Below are positions 1 to 12,688 of a stretch of 64,000 nucleotides of DNA, in pieces. Under the pieces are notes generated by a model, which saw only the letters and a list, made by a program, of their open reading frames with translations, ran no database searches and was not told where the DNA came from. Made by a program: the position numbers and the translations under genes. Every line of letters starts with the position of its first letter. Position 1 is the stretch's first letter. Source of the stretch: Prunella strophiata (lineage: Eukaryota; Chordata; Aves; Passeriformes; Prunellidae); assembly GCA_036583965.1 (NCBI GenBank), contig JAZBQD010000030.1:58467551-58531550 (forward strand), written 5' to 3'.

Positions 1-899
1 TCATTTCTGCACCATCCAGATGGTATCAGGGAAAGAGTGGTGCCATCTCCATGCTGCTCACTGAAGGACACAGAACTGAGTTATCCCTCTACCTGGAGCA
101 GAGCACAGGGACATAATACATTGTGTTCTGGCATCTCACAATAAATAAAAACATTTAGTCAAGTTTTTCAGTGAGGTTTGATGCAGCCAAAAGTCTGCAC
201 AGAGATGCTATGACCTTGATATATTGACTTTGATGGAGTAAATCCAAAGCATATTGGTGTAACCAAGTGAAGCATCACATTTCCATTGTGCTGAGGCTGA
301 GAATTGATGCCACTTCTAGCATACCATTTTTTTTTAAAGTATTTTTTTGAGTAGCTGAATCACTGTATTAATTCTAGAAACCTTCTGCAACAGGATGTTA
401 TTTATGTGTCTAACAGTCAGAACAATCAGTACAAACACTAAGCATAATAAACACAAATTTTCACAAACAGTTAAAGCAACTGTTTTTCATGGTCTGAGCA
501 CCAAAGAGCAAAATTTAAATGAGCAATACTTACAAAGACAATGAGCAATACTTAAATGTAGATCTTTCTGGCGAAAAACAGCAGCTCCTTCCCCAACACC
601 CCTCCTCCAAATCCACAGATGAAAAAAGATGGGGGATGATTTTTTGACAATAAAAGTTTAACAGGAAGAAGGTACAGGCAAAAGATGATGAGATATGATT
701 ATTAGAAAGCCTGCAAAAATCTCACACTTGCACAATTGCAAGGTGGCATTGCTGTGAAAGAAATTAAATCAATAAAGAAAAAGGAAGAGAACAAGATTAA
801 GCTGTATTTATTTCTGCCTCTGTTGATGCTGGTGTTTTTGCGCAGAAGCCTGGTCATTCCAAATGTTTATCCACATCTTACCAAATCACACCTACTTAC

Positions 900-967
900 A
901 TAATAAATAAATAAATAAATAAATAGACAAATAGTAGAGAAAAAGACTATAAATAAATAAATAAATA
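900..967. repeat. TAAA-type microsatellite
   Basis: Two runs of TAAA/AAAT units at about 901-924 and 949-966 are separated by about 24 bases of A-rich sequence. This is a simple repeat with no attached element recognised. Confidence 0.85.
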
Positions 968-1351
968 CCAAATAGGAATGCATTTAATCCATTTTTGCCA
1001 AGGCAACTTTATTTAGAAAGCTGTTTACCTTTCTGAAAAGCCTCATTAGGCATAAAAACAAAGAATGAAGTTGATTAATGTGCTCTAAGTGTGATGTTCA
1101 AATTGTAATTTTCATATACGCAAATGGATGCTTCTGCCGTATTTTGTTTGATAATTTACAGAGTTAGAACCGTCCAAACCACTAATCAGTTTCTTTTTAT
1201 GAAGACAGCTGCAGAAGATCCTTTTAGAATGTTAATTTTCATTAGTGCCTTCGTTCACCAAGAACTAGGGCCTTCCTCACAGATAACCTCATCACTGTAC
1301 ACTGGGGAGACCTCATTCTCTTGAAATTCAGTTTTTTTTGGGGAATTTTTT

Positions 1352-1376
1352 TGTTTTTGTTTTTGTTTTTGTTGTT
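1352..1376. repeat. GTTTTT short tandem repeat
   Basis: About four copies of GTTTTT occur in a row, ending in GTTGTT. Confidence 0.7.
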
Positions 1377-1492
1377 CAGTAGGGTAATATGAAAAGAAGA
1401 AAAAAGGGCAGCATAAAATCCTGAGTAGATGGACTTAAGAGTGGCCATAAATCAGGACCAAGGTAGTTTATTATAACCTCCTCTTTCCTTTC

Positions 1493-1515
1493 TTTTTTTT
1501 TTTTTTTTTTTTTTT
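1493..1515. repeat. T23 homopolymer
   Basis: An uninterrupted run of 23 T follows a CT-rich lead-in. No retrocopy or SINE body is recognisable on either side. Confidence 0.85.
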
Positions 1516-4408
1516 AGATATTATTTGTCTGCTGACTTGGCAGGAAAAAAGTTGCACAAAGGTAGCATTTCTGTAAGTACTGTCTGCATATTTTGTAAGA
1601 CTGGTGACATTAATACAGATTGGTTTTGACGCTCCAAGTTTCTAGTAATTCTTTTCTAAAACTCCTTTAATGCAAAAAGTATTGCTACAAATCATATACA
1701 CTGAGGCAAGAAGCAGAAAAGAAAAAGTGATTAATACATTGGGTTACCATGTATGAAAAATCATGTTTAAATCAGAAGTAGTTATAGCATGTTATGTTGT
1801 GTTTTACAGAATTACCTCAGTTTGTCTCAGCAGTGGTAAATCTGGCTCAGTGGCAGCATTAGTTTCTGTTAATTTGGAATTTTCATGCTCCAGCAACAGT
1901 ATTAATTTTTTATACCACTGTAAATAGTAAGTAACCAATCAAATGGTCTAAATATATTAATGTTCTGTCTTTGTGCATAGGTATGAGAAGATTAGACTAA
2001 TTCTGCTGTACAAAGAAAACAGCCTCATAGAAACACTGAAAGTACATTTCAAGGAATGATTTTTCTTGAAATATTTCATGCAGAACCAGAAAAAAAATTA
2101 GAATACTCCCCTAACTTTAATACTGAAAAGAGCAGCAATGACACAATCTATCAGCTTTTATAAAAAATCAAAGTATAAGGGTGTTGAATAAACTCTGACA
2201 GTTTCAGTAATCAGTCTGAGAACAGCTGACACAGGTTCAGGAGTCCCTGGAGCATCTCCACAATGATTGGAAATCTGAATCTACATTTCAGAATGTGCTC
2301 TGTTGTCTTTCCCAGAAATATGTGCTTATACCCATAAACTCCAGTTTGAGACCTTTCCATTAAATCTTCCCATCACTTTCACTTAGTCTGCACTGTGCCT
2401 CCTCCTCTCACCTACCCCTTGATTCTCCCAGCTGCATACAGATGCCTGTCCCCCTGGTCTAAGTGACTGAAATGGTATGTAGGGTCAAGCAAGCAGATTT
2501 GGGATCCCTCTTGTGGAGAAAGGGCCACACTGATGAAACCACATAAGCAGGATGGGTTTTTCCAAAAGGCAGAATGGTGTCCCGTGGTTAGGCACTGTGA
2601 ATATCATTTTACTGTAAGAAAAAAGCTTAGCATTTGTGAACTCTGTCATTCTGCCTAAATTCCAGAATTCATTGGCTCAATGTGAAATGTTTCCCAGTGA
2701 TGTCACAGAAGAATGAGAGATTATGGAAGCTGTGCTTTAATGAGAGCTGGAGTGAGGGAAATGTTTAACAGAGTGTTATTGAACTGAGAGGTATGTACTA
2801 AAAGACCCTGACAGAAGGCAAGAAAAAGATTTTATAAAATTAGTGGCATGAGCAGTGCAGCAAATATAAATGACAAAATGAGAAAGGGTAACAGAAACAC
2901 TTTGGTGTTTCTACTATCTTTTGTACTGCTACAATGCAAAAGAAGCACTCTGCTTATGCAAAACAGCCTATTTTAGACAAATAAATTTCCAAAGCAGCTA
3001 TGTTTTTAGTTTCACAGGAACATCAGTCTCCAGTTGAGATATGTGGAAATAAGGCTGTCTTATACAGTGTATGTTATCTGTGATAAATACAGCAGTCCAG
3101 GGTGAGTGAAAAAAGAGGAAATAGAAAATGCTCCTGGGTCATAAATGATTATCACAGTTAGGGTATTAAGGGCTGATAGCCACAGAGGTATTGGAGTCAG
3201 AGAGGCAGAGTGTAAGAAGAGAAATGAAGGAACACTGCTAGTGTTAAAGAAACTCAGCAATGGGGGCACTACAAAAACCTCAGCTGCTGATTTTTTGCCA
3301 GTTTTTTTTATTTCATTTATGACTTGCTGATTGTCACTACGTAATCCTGTTGCTGCTACTCCTGCCTGTGGGGTCATGTCAGGCTATAAAAAAATAAATG
3401 AGCAGAAAGAAGAAGAGAAGGAAAAAAACCTAAACAAACGAAACAAACAAAAGTAGTTAGGCAGTAAGTGATACTGAGATTCATTAAGTAATGGCTTTAG
3501 TAGAACCTTGGCAGCCATTTGACATTCACAGAAATAATTTCTCATGTTGACAAGCCAAACACAGCACCTGATAGATTAGTTGTATCAATGTTCTTTATAA
3601 CATCTGTAAAGTAGGGATTGTCCATCCATTTCTTACATTTCATGGTTTACCTCAGAAAACCCATAGAAGTGTAAACATGAGCTATGAAGAGTCTTAACAG
3701 GAAAAACATTTCAGCTGAAGTATTCTGAAAATCAAGGCGTTTCACTTGGAGTGTTATAACAATTTCATTATTCTACTAATTCATATCTGTTCTCAAGAAA
3801 AAAATGTGTTCATATGAATAAACAATCACCAAATTATCACAAATACAGAAAACAAAGTGAAGTGTGCCAAAATGAAGATACCTACTAGCATGAAGCAAAA
3901 AAACTTCTGTGTGCTGGCACAATGTATCATTTTGTGGGGAATTACTTTTCCTCTGAACTCCCCCCAAAAGCTTGTCTGAAACATGGCTCATTAAAACCAA
4001 AAAAGATATGAGAAAATCATATTTTCACCTAATGTTGTCACTAAGTGGAATGTCATCTTTTCACTGAAGAGGCACATAGATGCTCTGGAAGAGACAAAAG
4101 AAGGTATAACTTTATAGCAACTCTTTCTTGAAGTGATAACTGAATCTAACAAAACAGACTTCAGTGTTAATTGTCCCTGCTGATGTCTAAGGTTTTAATT
4201 ATATTATTTTCAAACTTACTTAGTGCCCATATGGCTTCCTTTTTGCTCTTGAGTGTTACTCATATAAAAGACAATCTAAGAGAAAATTCATTTCCATTAA
4301 GATTTTTTAGAGTGACATAGTACATTTAAGGGACCATAGTAACTGTAGTACATTCTGATGTCCAAAAACATAGAAGATCAGATGATAATGGACAATTTCA
4401 AGAGTTAG

Positions 4409-4752
4409 CAACTCCTCTGGACTCATTTTACTTTGTCAACATCTGCCTTGCACTGGGCAGCCCTGCACTGAATGCAGTGACCCCCTTGTTCTCTCACAAG
4501 TCCCACAGGGCAGTGACCACTTTCCTCAGCCTGCCACTCTGTTCTTCCTACTGCAGCCCACCCTGCCATCAGCCCCAGGGCACACTGCTGACCCATGTTC
4601 AAGTTATGGCCCTCCAGGAGCTCTGTCCTGTACTGCAAACCCCCCAACTCTACCATTTCTCTGAGGTGAGAGCTGGCTCCCAGGCTGTACTGGGGCAGGG
4701 GCTTATTCCATCCCAGATGCAGGACATTGCATTCCCCCCAAATGAACTTCAA
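4409..4752 (-). mobile_element. CR1 LINE fragment, lacking its 3' end
   Basis: On the minus strand this is the piece of CR1 that follows the reverse-transcriptase catalytic box. The translation contains a variant of the family phrase KCKVLHLGRNN (here ECNVLHLGWNK) and later NMGQQCALG, which matches the NMSQQCALA region of CR1. It is about 95% identical by eye to 38741-39093, with roughly 14 substitutions and a few small indels. CR1 copies are normally truncated at the 5' end and keep the 3' end. This one stops about 340 bp short of where its sister copy continues, so its 3' part is missing. The frame is degenerate and no active product is expected. Confidence 0.8.
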
Positions 4753-6194
4753 GCCTATTTCCTTAAGAAAGACATTATGTACTTTTGCCTCCAGGATTGG
4801 CCCCTTTTTTATGTCTTTTGTAACTAGATATTCTGAATTCTCAACATTGACCCACCACCCTTTGAGTCAGATGAAGCCCCCACAATTTGAAAAAGATCAG
4901 TTTAATATCTTGATTTTTATTAAATAATTTTACTAAACAAGTTGAATGGGAACAGAGTAAGCTAATAGTAAAGACTAGGAAAAACAGACAAAAAAGTTGT
5001 GGGTTGGTAAGAGGATCCCCAAGGAAGAAGAAAGATTCAGTTATTAACATTAAAACGAATAAAACTTGAAATCTTATGTAGTCTCAGAGAGTTAAGACAA
5101 TACCTTTTACCCCAAGAAACCCAGTTTGATTCTTTGGGGGTTTCTTGTTGGTTTTGCTTTGGGGTTTTGTTTGTTTTCATGATTGTTTTGCTTGGTTGTT
5201 TCTTTAGATTGCCTATTTTTTGTTTCTTTTTTGTTTTATAGGTGGAGGTGTTTAGTTATTTTAAAAGACATCTAAGCCCATAGATACATTTCTGCTGAGT
5301 TTAGTAGTCTTACCTCAAAACAACAGAACAAATTTCCCCACCTCTTAAAATGGCTTTTTTAGGAGCTCAATAATCTCATTCCTTTCTTTCTCTGGAGAAA
5401 AATGTCAGCTTCCTACCTTTTATGGTGTCTATACTCAACTTCATTTTAATATCAGAACTCTCCATCTCGGATCCCCTCACTTCCTCTTCATCCTCTCCCC
5501 ATAAATATAAACTCAAATATTTCCTGGTTCAATGGAACAAAGAAGCAGTAGACAAAAGATTTTTCCAGTAGACAGAGAACTGTCTATATACTTCATCATG
5601 AAATGTCTAATAACCCTCTTTGTGACAATAAAAGTGGTTACAAAAGAAGAGGAAAACTAAATATTCTTCATCCTTCTCTTTATAATACAATAAAATTGAC
5701 ATAATTTTTAGCATAAAATTTTAAAGTGAGAAATTAAGAAAATGTTCCTTATCAAGTTCAGGAAGAGACTACCTAAGTTGTCAGCTTAGTTCTTAATTTT
5801 TTTTTTAACAAGAAAGTGATGAAGAGAGCTACATGTAAATATCTCAACTATGCATGTTTCATAATTATCTATACCATGATCCATTCTCAAGACATTTATT
5901 ATCTGGACTGAGAAACCTCAAGATACCATAAAAGCAAGTGTTTGTCATGGCTCTGTTTGTAGGGTTTTTACAGCCAGAAACAAACAGAGCCTCAGGACAG
6001 ATGTTGCAGAAAAATTTTGCACGCAGCAGGTCTAGCTGCATGCAAAGGTCTATCAAGGAATTCTGGACTTTAGCAATTTTATGTTTTTCATTGGGTAATG
6101 GAGTATGCTTTTGGAGGGGGTCTGACTTTAGAGGGTCACTGAGGGTGTGGAGCAGTTCTTGTTCTGTCAAACGCTCCTATTGAAACATGCAAGA
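4753..6194. other. AT-rich DNA, no gene seen
   Basis: No coding signal. At 5138-5245 a T/G-rich low-complexity patch (repeated GTTTT and GGTTT words) is the complement of the A/C-rich patches found near 48.8, 52.8 and 58.9 kb. The remainder appears single copy. Confidence 0.5.
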
Positions 6195-6232
6195 GACTAA
6201 GGTCCCTTCCAACCTGAGTTATCCTATGAGCC
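6195..6232 (+). mobile_element. CR1 3' tail remnant
   Basis: The stretch contains AGGTCCCTTCCAACC followed by TTATCCTATGA, a decayed copy of the CR1 3' terminus (GGTCCCTTCCAACC...CATTCTATGATTC). Only the last 40 or so bases are recognisable. It points toward the 3' end of the minus-strand CR1 that begins about 120 bp downstream. Confidence 0.5.
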
Positions 6233-6349
6233 AATTGCAACTTACCACCTCAGAAATACTGAGGCTTTCTTTTACTAATTCTAGTTGGGTCTGACAATTG
6301 TAGTACACTGTTGTGTGTCAAAGGGGGAAAAGAGACACTTCAATAGCAC

Positions 6350-7235
6350 AGGGAATCACAGAACAGGTAAGGCTGGTAGGGACCACTGGAAGTCATCTTG
6401 TCTGACTTCCCTGTTCAGTCAAGGTCGTCCTACAGCCTCTTACTCAGCCTTCTGTGTCCAGAAGGCTTTGCAATATCTCCAGAGGAGAAGAGTCCACAAC
6501 CTCTCTGGGCAGCCTGTGCCTGTGCTCAGTCACAGTAAAAGTTTTTTCTCAGTTCAAGTAGAGCCTTCTGAGTTCCAGTTTCTGCCTGTTGCCTCTTTTC
6601 CTGTTTCTCAGCACCACCAGGAGGAACCTGGATCTTCACACTCTCCTTTCAGATGCTGATATTGATGAATTTCATAGTTTAGCCTCTTCTTCAGGCTAAA
6701 CAGGTCCAGGTTTCTCAGCCATTCCTCGTAAGAGAGATGCTCCAATCCCCTAACCATCTTTGTGGTCCTGTGCTGGACCTGCTCCAGGAGCTCCCTGTCT
6801 CTCTTGTACTGAGGAGCCCAGAACTGGACACAGTGCTCCAGATGTGGCCTCGTGGGGGCTGAGTAGAGGGGCAGAATCATCTCCCTTGACCTGCTGGAAT
6901 GTTCTTCCTAATGCAGCCCAGGATGCAATCAGCCTTCTTGGCCATAAGGTCACACTGCTGGCTCATGGACAGGCTGTTGTCCACCGGGACCCCCAGGTCC
7001 TTCTCCACAGAGCTGCTTTCCAGCAAGTCAGTGGCCAGCCTGTTCTGGTGCATGTGATTCTTCTTGAAATGCAGGACCCTCCACTTGCCTTTGTTGAACT
7101 TCAGACAGATCTTCTCTGCTCATCTCTCCAACCTGTCAAGATCCTTCTAAAGGGCTGCACAGCTCTGTCTCTGCACAGCCACTCCTCTCAGCCTTGTGCT
7201 GTCAGCAAACTTGATAAGGAGGCATCCATCCTTTC
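6350..7235 (-). mobile_element. 5'-truncated CR1 LINE, reverse-transcriptase C-terminus to 3' end
   Basis: This is the longest CR1 copy in the window, about 0.89 kb. Read on the minus strand it begins at the catalytic FADD box (about 7190-7215), where the codons now give Phe-Ala-Asp-Ser, so the second catalytic aspartate is lost. It continues through the RT thumb and C-terminal region. A 90-residue open stretch at 6608-6880 carries [17 protein letters not shown] and [20 protein letters not shown], close to the CR1 consensus. The 3' untranslated part ends near 6350 with the complement of the usual GATTCTGTGATT-type terminus. A start at the FADD box is ordinary 5' truncation from target-primed reverse transcription. 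It is a dead copy. Confidence 0.92.
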
Positions 7236-9634
7236 ATCCAAGTAATTAAAGGATAAGTTAAACAATATTTTTCCTAGTATTCAACTGTAATAATACCCAA
7301 ATAAGTCCCAACACCAGACTTGAGATTATATTTCAACTCTACATTGCTATTACTCTTTGAATCTTTAATCAGAACAGCTTTTTGTCAAGTATTTTGAACA
7401 TGATGTTTAAAGTGATGTTGAAATACTCTATTCTAAAGAATTAAAAAATGTTCTATTTGCTATATGGTATATGCAGATCCTGCAGTTGTACCTCCATTTA
7501 CCTATGTGAAAATTAGACACAGGGGAGTATTATGAGATTTTGCCTGGTCACCTGCAAAGATTTATCAATGAATTTATGGGTACAGGAAACCCGTACAAGA
7601 AAAAGAACAACAAAAACAAACATCCAACCCTCTGAACTAAATTACCAGGAATTTAGAGAACAATATTAATAGAGTACAGTTTTAGGGCAGAAACTGAAAA
7701 AATAGACCAGATGGGAAATCTAGGAAGGCAGGATGTAATTATCCAAACTGGACTTTCATCAGGACACCAGGACTGGCATAATTGTTCTGGAAAAAAATAG
7801 TGGAATCTCTAATGACTAAAAGTGGCATAAACAATGATTTTTCTCAGCATCTGCCATGCAAGTGTCCTCCCATGTGTTCATGGGATATCAGCCTGATGGT
7901 TATTCAGACAAATCTGCCCACGAACCTCTGTTGAAATACCAGTTAAGTTGGAAGAAATATCACGAAAACAAACAGAGGATGTGAAGGAAATCTGTCACAA
8001 CTGCTTCAATTTGTATTTTCTTAGGCTCTCAGTTTAAGGAATACAAGGAATGCTATCAGGAAGCCTTATCATAGAGAGCTCAAGTCTCCCACTTGTTCTA
8101 TGGAAAGATGTTTGCACAAATGCTCACATTATACTTGCAAGTCATTCTTTGTAAGATTTTCAACCATCCAAATAAGGAATAGAAACGACTTCATGCAATT
8201 TATGCAATCATAAATTACTGTTAGTGAAATCTTACTCAAGGCAAATATGCTGAAGTCTGTTGACATAAGTTGATCAAACAATTCTCCACAACCAGATTTC
8301 TAAAAATCAAAGTCTACTTGTGAGTAATTTACAAGTAGGAAAAGGTCATGCTTTGTTTATAAATGATTCATTATACATAGTCTGCTCAGCACAGCTTATT
8401 CAGTCCATTAATAAACAGCATAAATGACAATCTAATATTTTAAAATTTCTTTTATATATATTCTTTTAGACATCTAGCTTTTATTTCAAAGTTTCAGGAG
8501 TCTTTCTAGTTATGTTACTGATAAGGTGCCCAATGTTAAAAAAAAAAAAACACCTAATTTTCCAGAGCCTAAGCCTTCCATCACCTCCAGTGATCCACAC
8601 ATTCTCTCTCAGTAAAAAAGAGGCTGGTGAATTAGTCAGAAGCAACTTCCAAATCCAAGGATTCAAGCACTCTTCCTCCAATTTCTTCACATTTAGTCCC
8701 CAGGATCTGGTATTGAGCATACCTAATTAGAGCTCACACGCTATCACAGTGTCAGAGTGACTTGGACATATGCTGGTTCATCTCATTTAAAGTTTGATTC
8801 TGCAGTACTGGATTCTACAGAAACAATTCCCTTGACATCCACAAAGACACAAGCCCATGGTGCTTCATAAGTAGAAGATAAATTTAAAATTATATCTCAA
8901 CATACAGTAGAGCTTTTTTATTTTTACTGTAAGAGGCACCATTTACTGAGAGCAGCTGTGTACTGCACAAGATCGAGTTTGAGTGGTTTTAAGAAGCCAC
9001 CTCATGTAGAGCCCATTACAGTAATCCAATTTTGATGGATGAAATTCAAGCATACATGCTCTCCTGGTGATTTCCTGTCCTGAAAATATTTAAATACAAT
9101 GAAAGAATTAGAGTATTAAACAAATTTTCCTTTTTGATATTCAATAGGCAATGAAATAGAAAACTCTTAAATGCATGGCAGAACCCTTAGACTTTAAGTT
9201 CTACAGTGTATATGCATAAGCAGCTCATCACCAGCGAGGCTTAACCGAGTCATTCTTAGTAGACAGTCTGAGTGCTTTGCCTTCCTGAAACACTGACCTT
9301 TTTCTACCTTATAACCAGCATTTATGGATAGCAGGTCCCTCTGTGACCAGTCCTGTACCACTTCTGTGCTCTGCATGTACCACTTGCACAAAGGAGTTTG
9401 CTCTTTTTGAAATATCATCTGAAGAAATTGGGCAATTTCCATAAAAATAAAGCAAGCCTTATTACCAGCTTTGCACTCAAAAGGGACATTTCATGCTAAC
9501 AACACCAAAATCCTTTCCTGTAGGTATTTCATCACAGGAAAATAGTATCTGGACAGTATATTGACAGGTAAGCAAGAGAAGATTATGAAACACCAAGACT
9601 AGCATAACTCCCTGCTTTTCTCAGGTACAAGATA
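7236..9634. other. AT-rich single-copy DNA, no gene seen
   Basis: Open frames on both strands are at most about 80 residues and match nothing I recognise. A short A12 tract lies near 8540. No mobile element was identified. Confidence 0.55.
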
Positions 9635-9815
9635 TAAAAAAAAGAAAAGAAAAGAAAAGAAAAGAAAAGAAAAGAAAAGAAAGAAAAGAAAAGAAAAGAA
9701 AAGAAAAGAAAAGAAAAGAAAAGAAAAGAAAAGAAAAGAAAAGAAAAGAAAAGAAAAGAAAAGAAAAGAAAAGAAAAGAAAAGAAAAGAAAAGAAAAGAA
9801 AAGAAAGGAGAAAAG
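9635..9815. repeat. (AAAAG)n microsatellite, about 34 units
   Basis: A purine-only AAAAG pentamer array of about 180 bp has one AAAG slip near 9680 and degenerates into AAAGGAGAAAAGG at its right end. The minus-strand open frame through it (alternating Phe, Ser and Leu) is an artefact of the repeat. Pure purine tracts of this length can form triplex DNA. Confidence 0.97.
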
Positions 9816-12103
9816 GTTATTTACATAATTACATAGCAAATATAAAAATTAGAAGACTGAATCCAGTGTGAAGTGACAACAAAATACTGCCAGATGAGGC
9901 TGTATAACTAACTCTACTGAAGAATGTTTTGTTCCCTACTGAATAATTTTAGAGTAGAAAGTAAATGTTGTTCTGATGGAAACAACACTAACCACATCAA
10001 CAAAGTATAACATACATCCTATTTATCATATATGGATGTCATATTTCATGTTGGATTGGAAGAAGATCAATAGAAAAGAACCACAGAAAAAACAGAGAGA
10101 ATAAGTGCAACTGGCCTCATTTAGTAGCCCATAACTATACTATCAAAGTCACAGGGTAGAATAATTAAATTTAATAGAAACCACACATGATTTGAAATTG
10201 CCCTTAGTTTAGGAATGCAAGGGCTGCACAGTTCAGCTTGAAATACTCAAATTATACAGTGTCTCATGGTAATCAAATAAAAGATTTTGCATTTAGTTAA
10301 AAGAAACAGGTTTTGGGAAGCACACATAGTATAAAAAAATATATGTCATAGAAGGAGGAGAGATTAGAGAAGTTTTGATTCTCAGCACAGCTGAATTGGG
10401 TAGAAAGCTTCATGAGAAGAACACTATAATAGACTCAACTTTGAAAATGACCATATTGGTTAAACTAGTGGGTTTTGATCAGGCATTTACAGGGCACTCA
10501 CTTCTGTCTAAGAATAAATATTGTCATTGTGTTTGTGGAATAGCTGCAGACAGCATGTAGAGGTCAACATGCAATTTAGAACTGGTACAGGGTTGCCCAG
10601 CAGGAAAAGCTTAGGAGAAGGAGCTTTGTGCTGCCTAGCACAACTTTTGACAGAAAACTATTTCTGCCCTTTAAAGACATGACAGTTATCATTTGATTGT
10701 TCCATTTTTATCTTAGCACTGGAGAGTCTCTCAATCTCTTTTGCTTGGTTTTATAGTGATCTGATCCATACTTGTATCCAAGCTTTTATATATTTTTCAT
10801 GGCATTAATTGAGAACCACACTAGGAGCTGTCATTCTGTATTGCTCCTAGCTTCCTGGTCATCAACAAGCCCAGTCTTTTAGGAACAACATCCCAAAACA
10901 AACCAAACAAACATTAGTGCTTACTATTTTTTACAAACAGAACAAAAATCCACTGATGGCTCATTTAAAATTCTGGGAATGCACTGCTAATGCAAATAAT
11001 AGCCAATAGTAGACAATTACCCTTACTATTTCAAACAATGGCAACACTGTGATAGTGAAAACAATGATTTGCATGATATCCATCATTGCACAGCTAAGGA
11101 TTGCTCCATAACATATAAACCAACACATGGTTCGGCTGAGGATTTTCAAAAAGATTTGGCAGAAAATAATAGGTGGGAAGCATTATTGAAATACTGACAT
11201 CTTGAAATACAGAGTTGTCATCTTCTGAAAGTTTAATCTCCACAAAGATGACACTTATCAGGTAATTTAACTCTGAATAGTATCCTTGAAAGTTCTCTTA
11301 ATATTTAGATACAGAAACCTGTCCATGAAATCTGTAATAAAAAAAAAAAAAGAAGCGTAGGTGGAACAACAAAATATGCATCATGGTAGACTTGCAAAAG
11401 TGCAACTGATATGAAATATTTTTCCCTTCATGTATGAAAAACAGGTACACTATGACAAACTACTCAAAGGAAAAGAGAAAAAAAAATCCCTGGTTTATTT
11501 ATTAAATGCAGTATTTAGTCTCAATCATTTATAGCAATGGATTCTTATCTGTTATAACAATAGCTTGGAAACAAAAATTTAGGCAATTAAATGCATATAT
11601 GCTTATATTGATACTACTAATATTAAATACAAAATAATAGCACTCTAGCTATATGATTGTAAATTATACTTTGTGAAAACAAACATGACAATAAGTAACA
11701 GGAAGATTACATTGCCATATACCAATATTTTCAAAGTAGTTTTTCCTATTGCAGCACATCAAACATTTGTTGCTGCAATGAAGATTGAAACCTACAAAGC
11801 TTCAGGATGGTCAACGCTTGTATCTTGCTACTATGCAAAGATTTGATTTGCCTTTTTCCACTATCTTACACCTTTCAGCATCAGTTATCTTCATTTTTAC
11901 AAGGCAACAGTAGACAAATATTAAAATTCATTTCTCCATCTGAAAGTAAAGAAAAATAAGAACATATCTACAAAAGAGACAACCAGAATTCAGATCATCT
12001 GGAGCAAGTGCAATGCTTTGTCGCCCTATACCCTGCATAGATGGACAACTTAAGTTCCTCTGTTGTTTCCATGGGCTTAGCAAAAAAAGAGAATTTAATG
12101 GAT
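9816..12103. other. AT-rich single-copy DNA, no gene seen
   Basis: No exon-like frame or known repeat was seen. The stretch contains short A tracts (about 11340-11351) and homeodomain-type TAAT words, as expected of AT-rich bird introns. Confidence 0.5.
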
Positions 12104-12688
12104 TGTATTGGTTTTTGCTCGGGGAGAGTTAATGTTCATCTCAACGAGTATGGGGCTGTGTTTTGGATTTTTGCTGGAAAGTACTGATAACATCAGGGAT
12201 GCTTTTGTTATTGTTGAGCAGTGCTGGCATGGATTTGAGGTCTTTTCTGCCTCTCACCCCACCCCATCAGTGAGAAGGTTGAGGGTGCACAAGGAGTTGT
12301 AAGGAGACACAGCTGGGACAGCTGACCCCAGCTGACCCTGACCAAGAGGATATCCCAGACCACATGGCATCATTCTCAGCTTATAAAGCTGGGGAAGAAG
12401 GAGGAAGGTGAGGGGGAACATTTGTAGTGGTGGCATTAATCTTTGCAAGTCACTGTTCTATGTGGTGAGCCCTGCTTCCCTGGAGATGGCTGAACACCTG
12501 CCTGGCAATGAGAGATGGCAAATTAATTCCTTTGTTTTTGTGACTTTCCCTTTATCTTTTAAACTGTCTTCATCTAAACCCATGGGTTTTCTCATTTTTG
12601 CTCTTCTGACTCTCTCCCCTGTCCCAACCCTAGAAAATGAGTGAGCAGGTGCTTCAGGGTAGCTGCTGGCTGAAGTTCAACCACAACA
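12104..12688 (+). mobile_element. Solo LTR of an avian ERVL-type endogenous retrovirus
   Basis: This 585-bp element matches from end to end an LTR family common in bird genomes. It starts TGTATTGGTTTTTGC and carries the U3 phrases GAGAGTTAATGTTC, TATGGGGCTGTGTTTTGGAT, GGGATGCTTTTGTTATTG and CAGCTGACCCCAGCTGACC. A TATA box (TATAAA, 12382-12387) precedes an A/G-rich R region, then CTGGAGATGGCTGAACACCTG. The usual ATTAAA polyadenylation signal has become TTTAAA (12558-12563). It ends in CAACCACAACA. No gag, pol or env sequence lies on either side, so it is a solo LTR left by LTR-LTR recombination. Flanking 5-mers TGGAT and TTTAT agree at only 3 of 5 bases, which suggests an old insertion or a boundary off by a base or two. 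Confidence 0.88.
12382..12387 (+). promoter_or_regulatory. TATA box of the ERVL LTR
   Basis: TATAAA lies in the expected U3 position, in the context CAGCTTATAAAGCTGGGG, about 280 bp into the LTR. It would have driven the provirus and could serve as a cryptic promoter. There is no evidence of present activity. Confidence 0.7.

Larger units (their letters stand above)
1..4408. other. AT-rich single-copy DNA, no gene seen
   Basis: Both strands carry only short open frames (about 105 residues at most) with no recognisable domain. The stretch contains a TAAA-type microsatellite, a GTTTTT run and a T23 tract, listed separately. A short motif near 3592-3612 resembles the SINE phrase CATCTGTAAAATGGGGAT but is too isolated to call. 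It is best read as intron or intergenic DNA. Confidence 0.55.

Noticed and set aside
3592..3612. MIR-like phrase CATCTGTAAAGTAGGGATTG
   Set aside because: Only about 20 bases match, with no supporting MIR sequence on either side.
6760..7245. 161-codon plus-strand frame
   Set aside because: It is antisense to the CR1 reverse-transcriptase relic, so it is a shadow frame.
9621..9839. 72-codon minus-strand frame of repeating Phe-Leu-Phe-Ser
   Set aside because: It is a direct translation of the AAAAG microsatellite.
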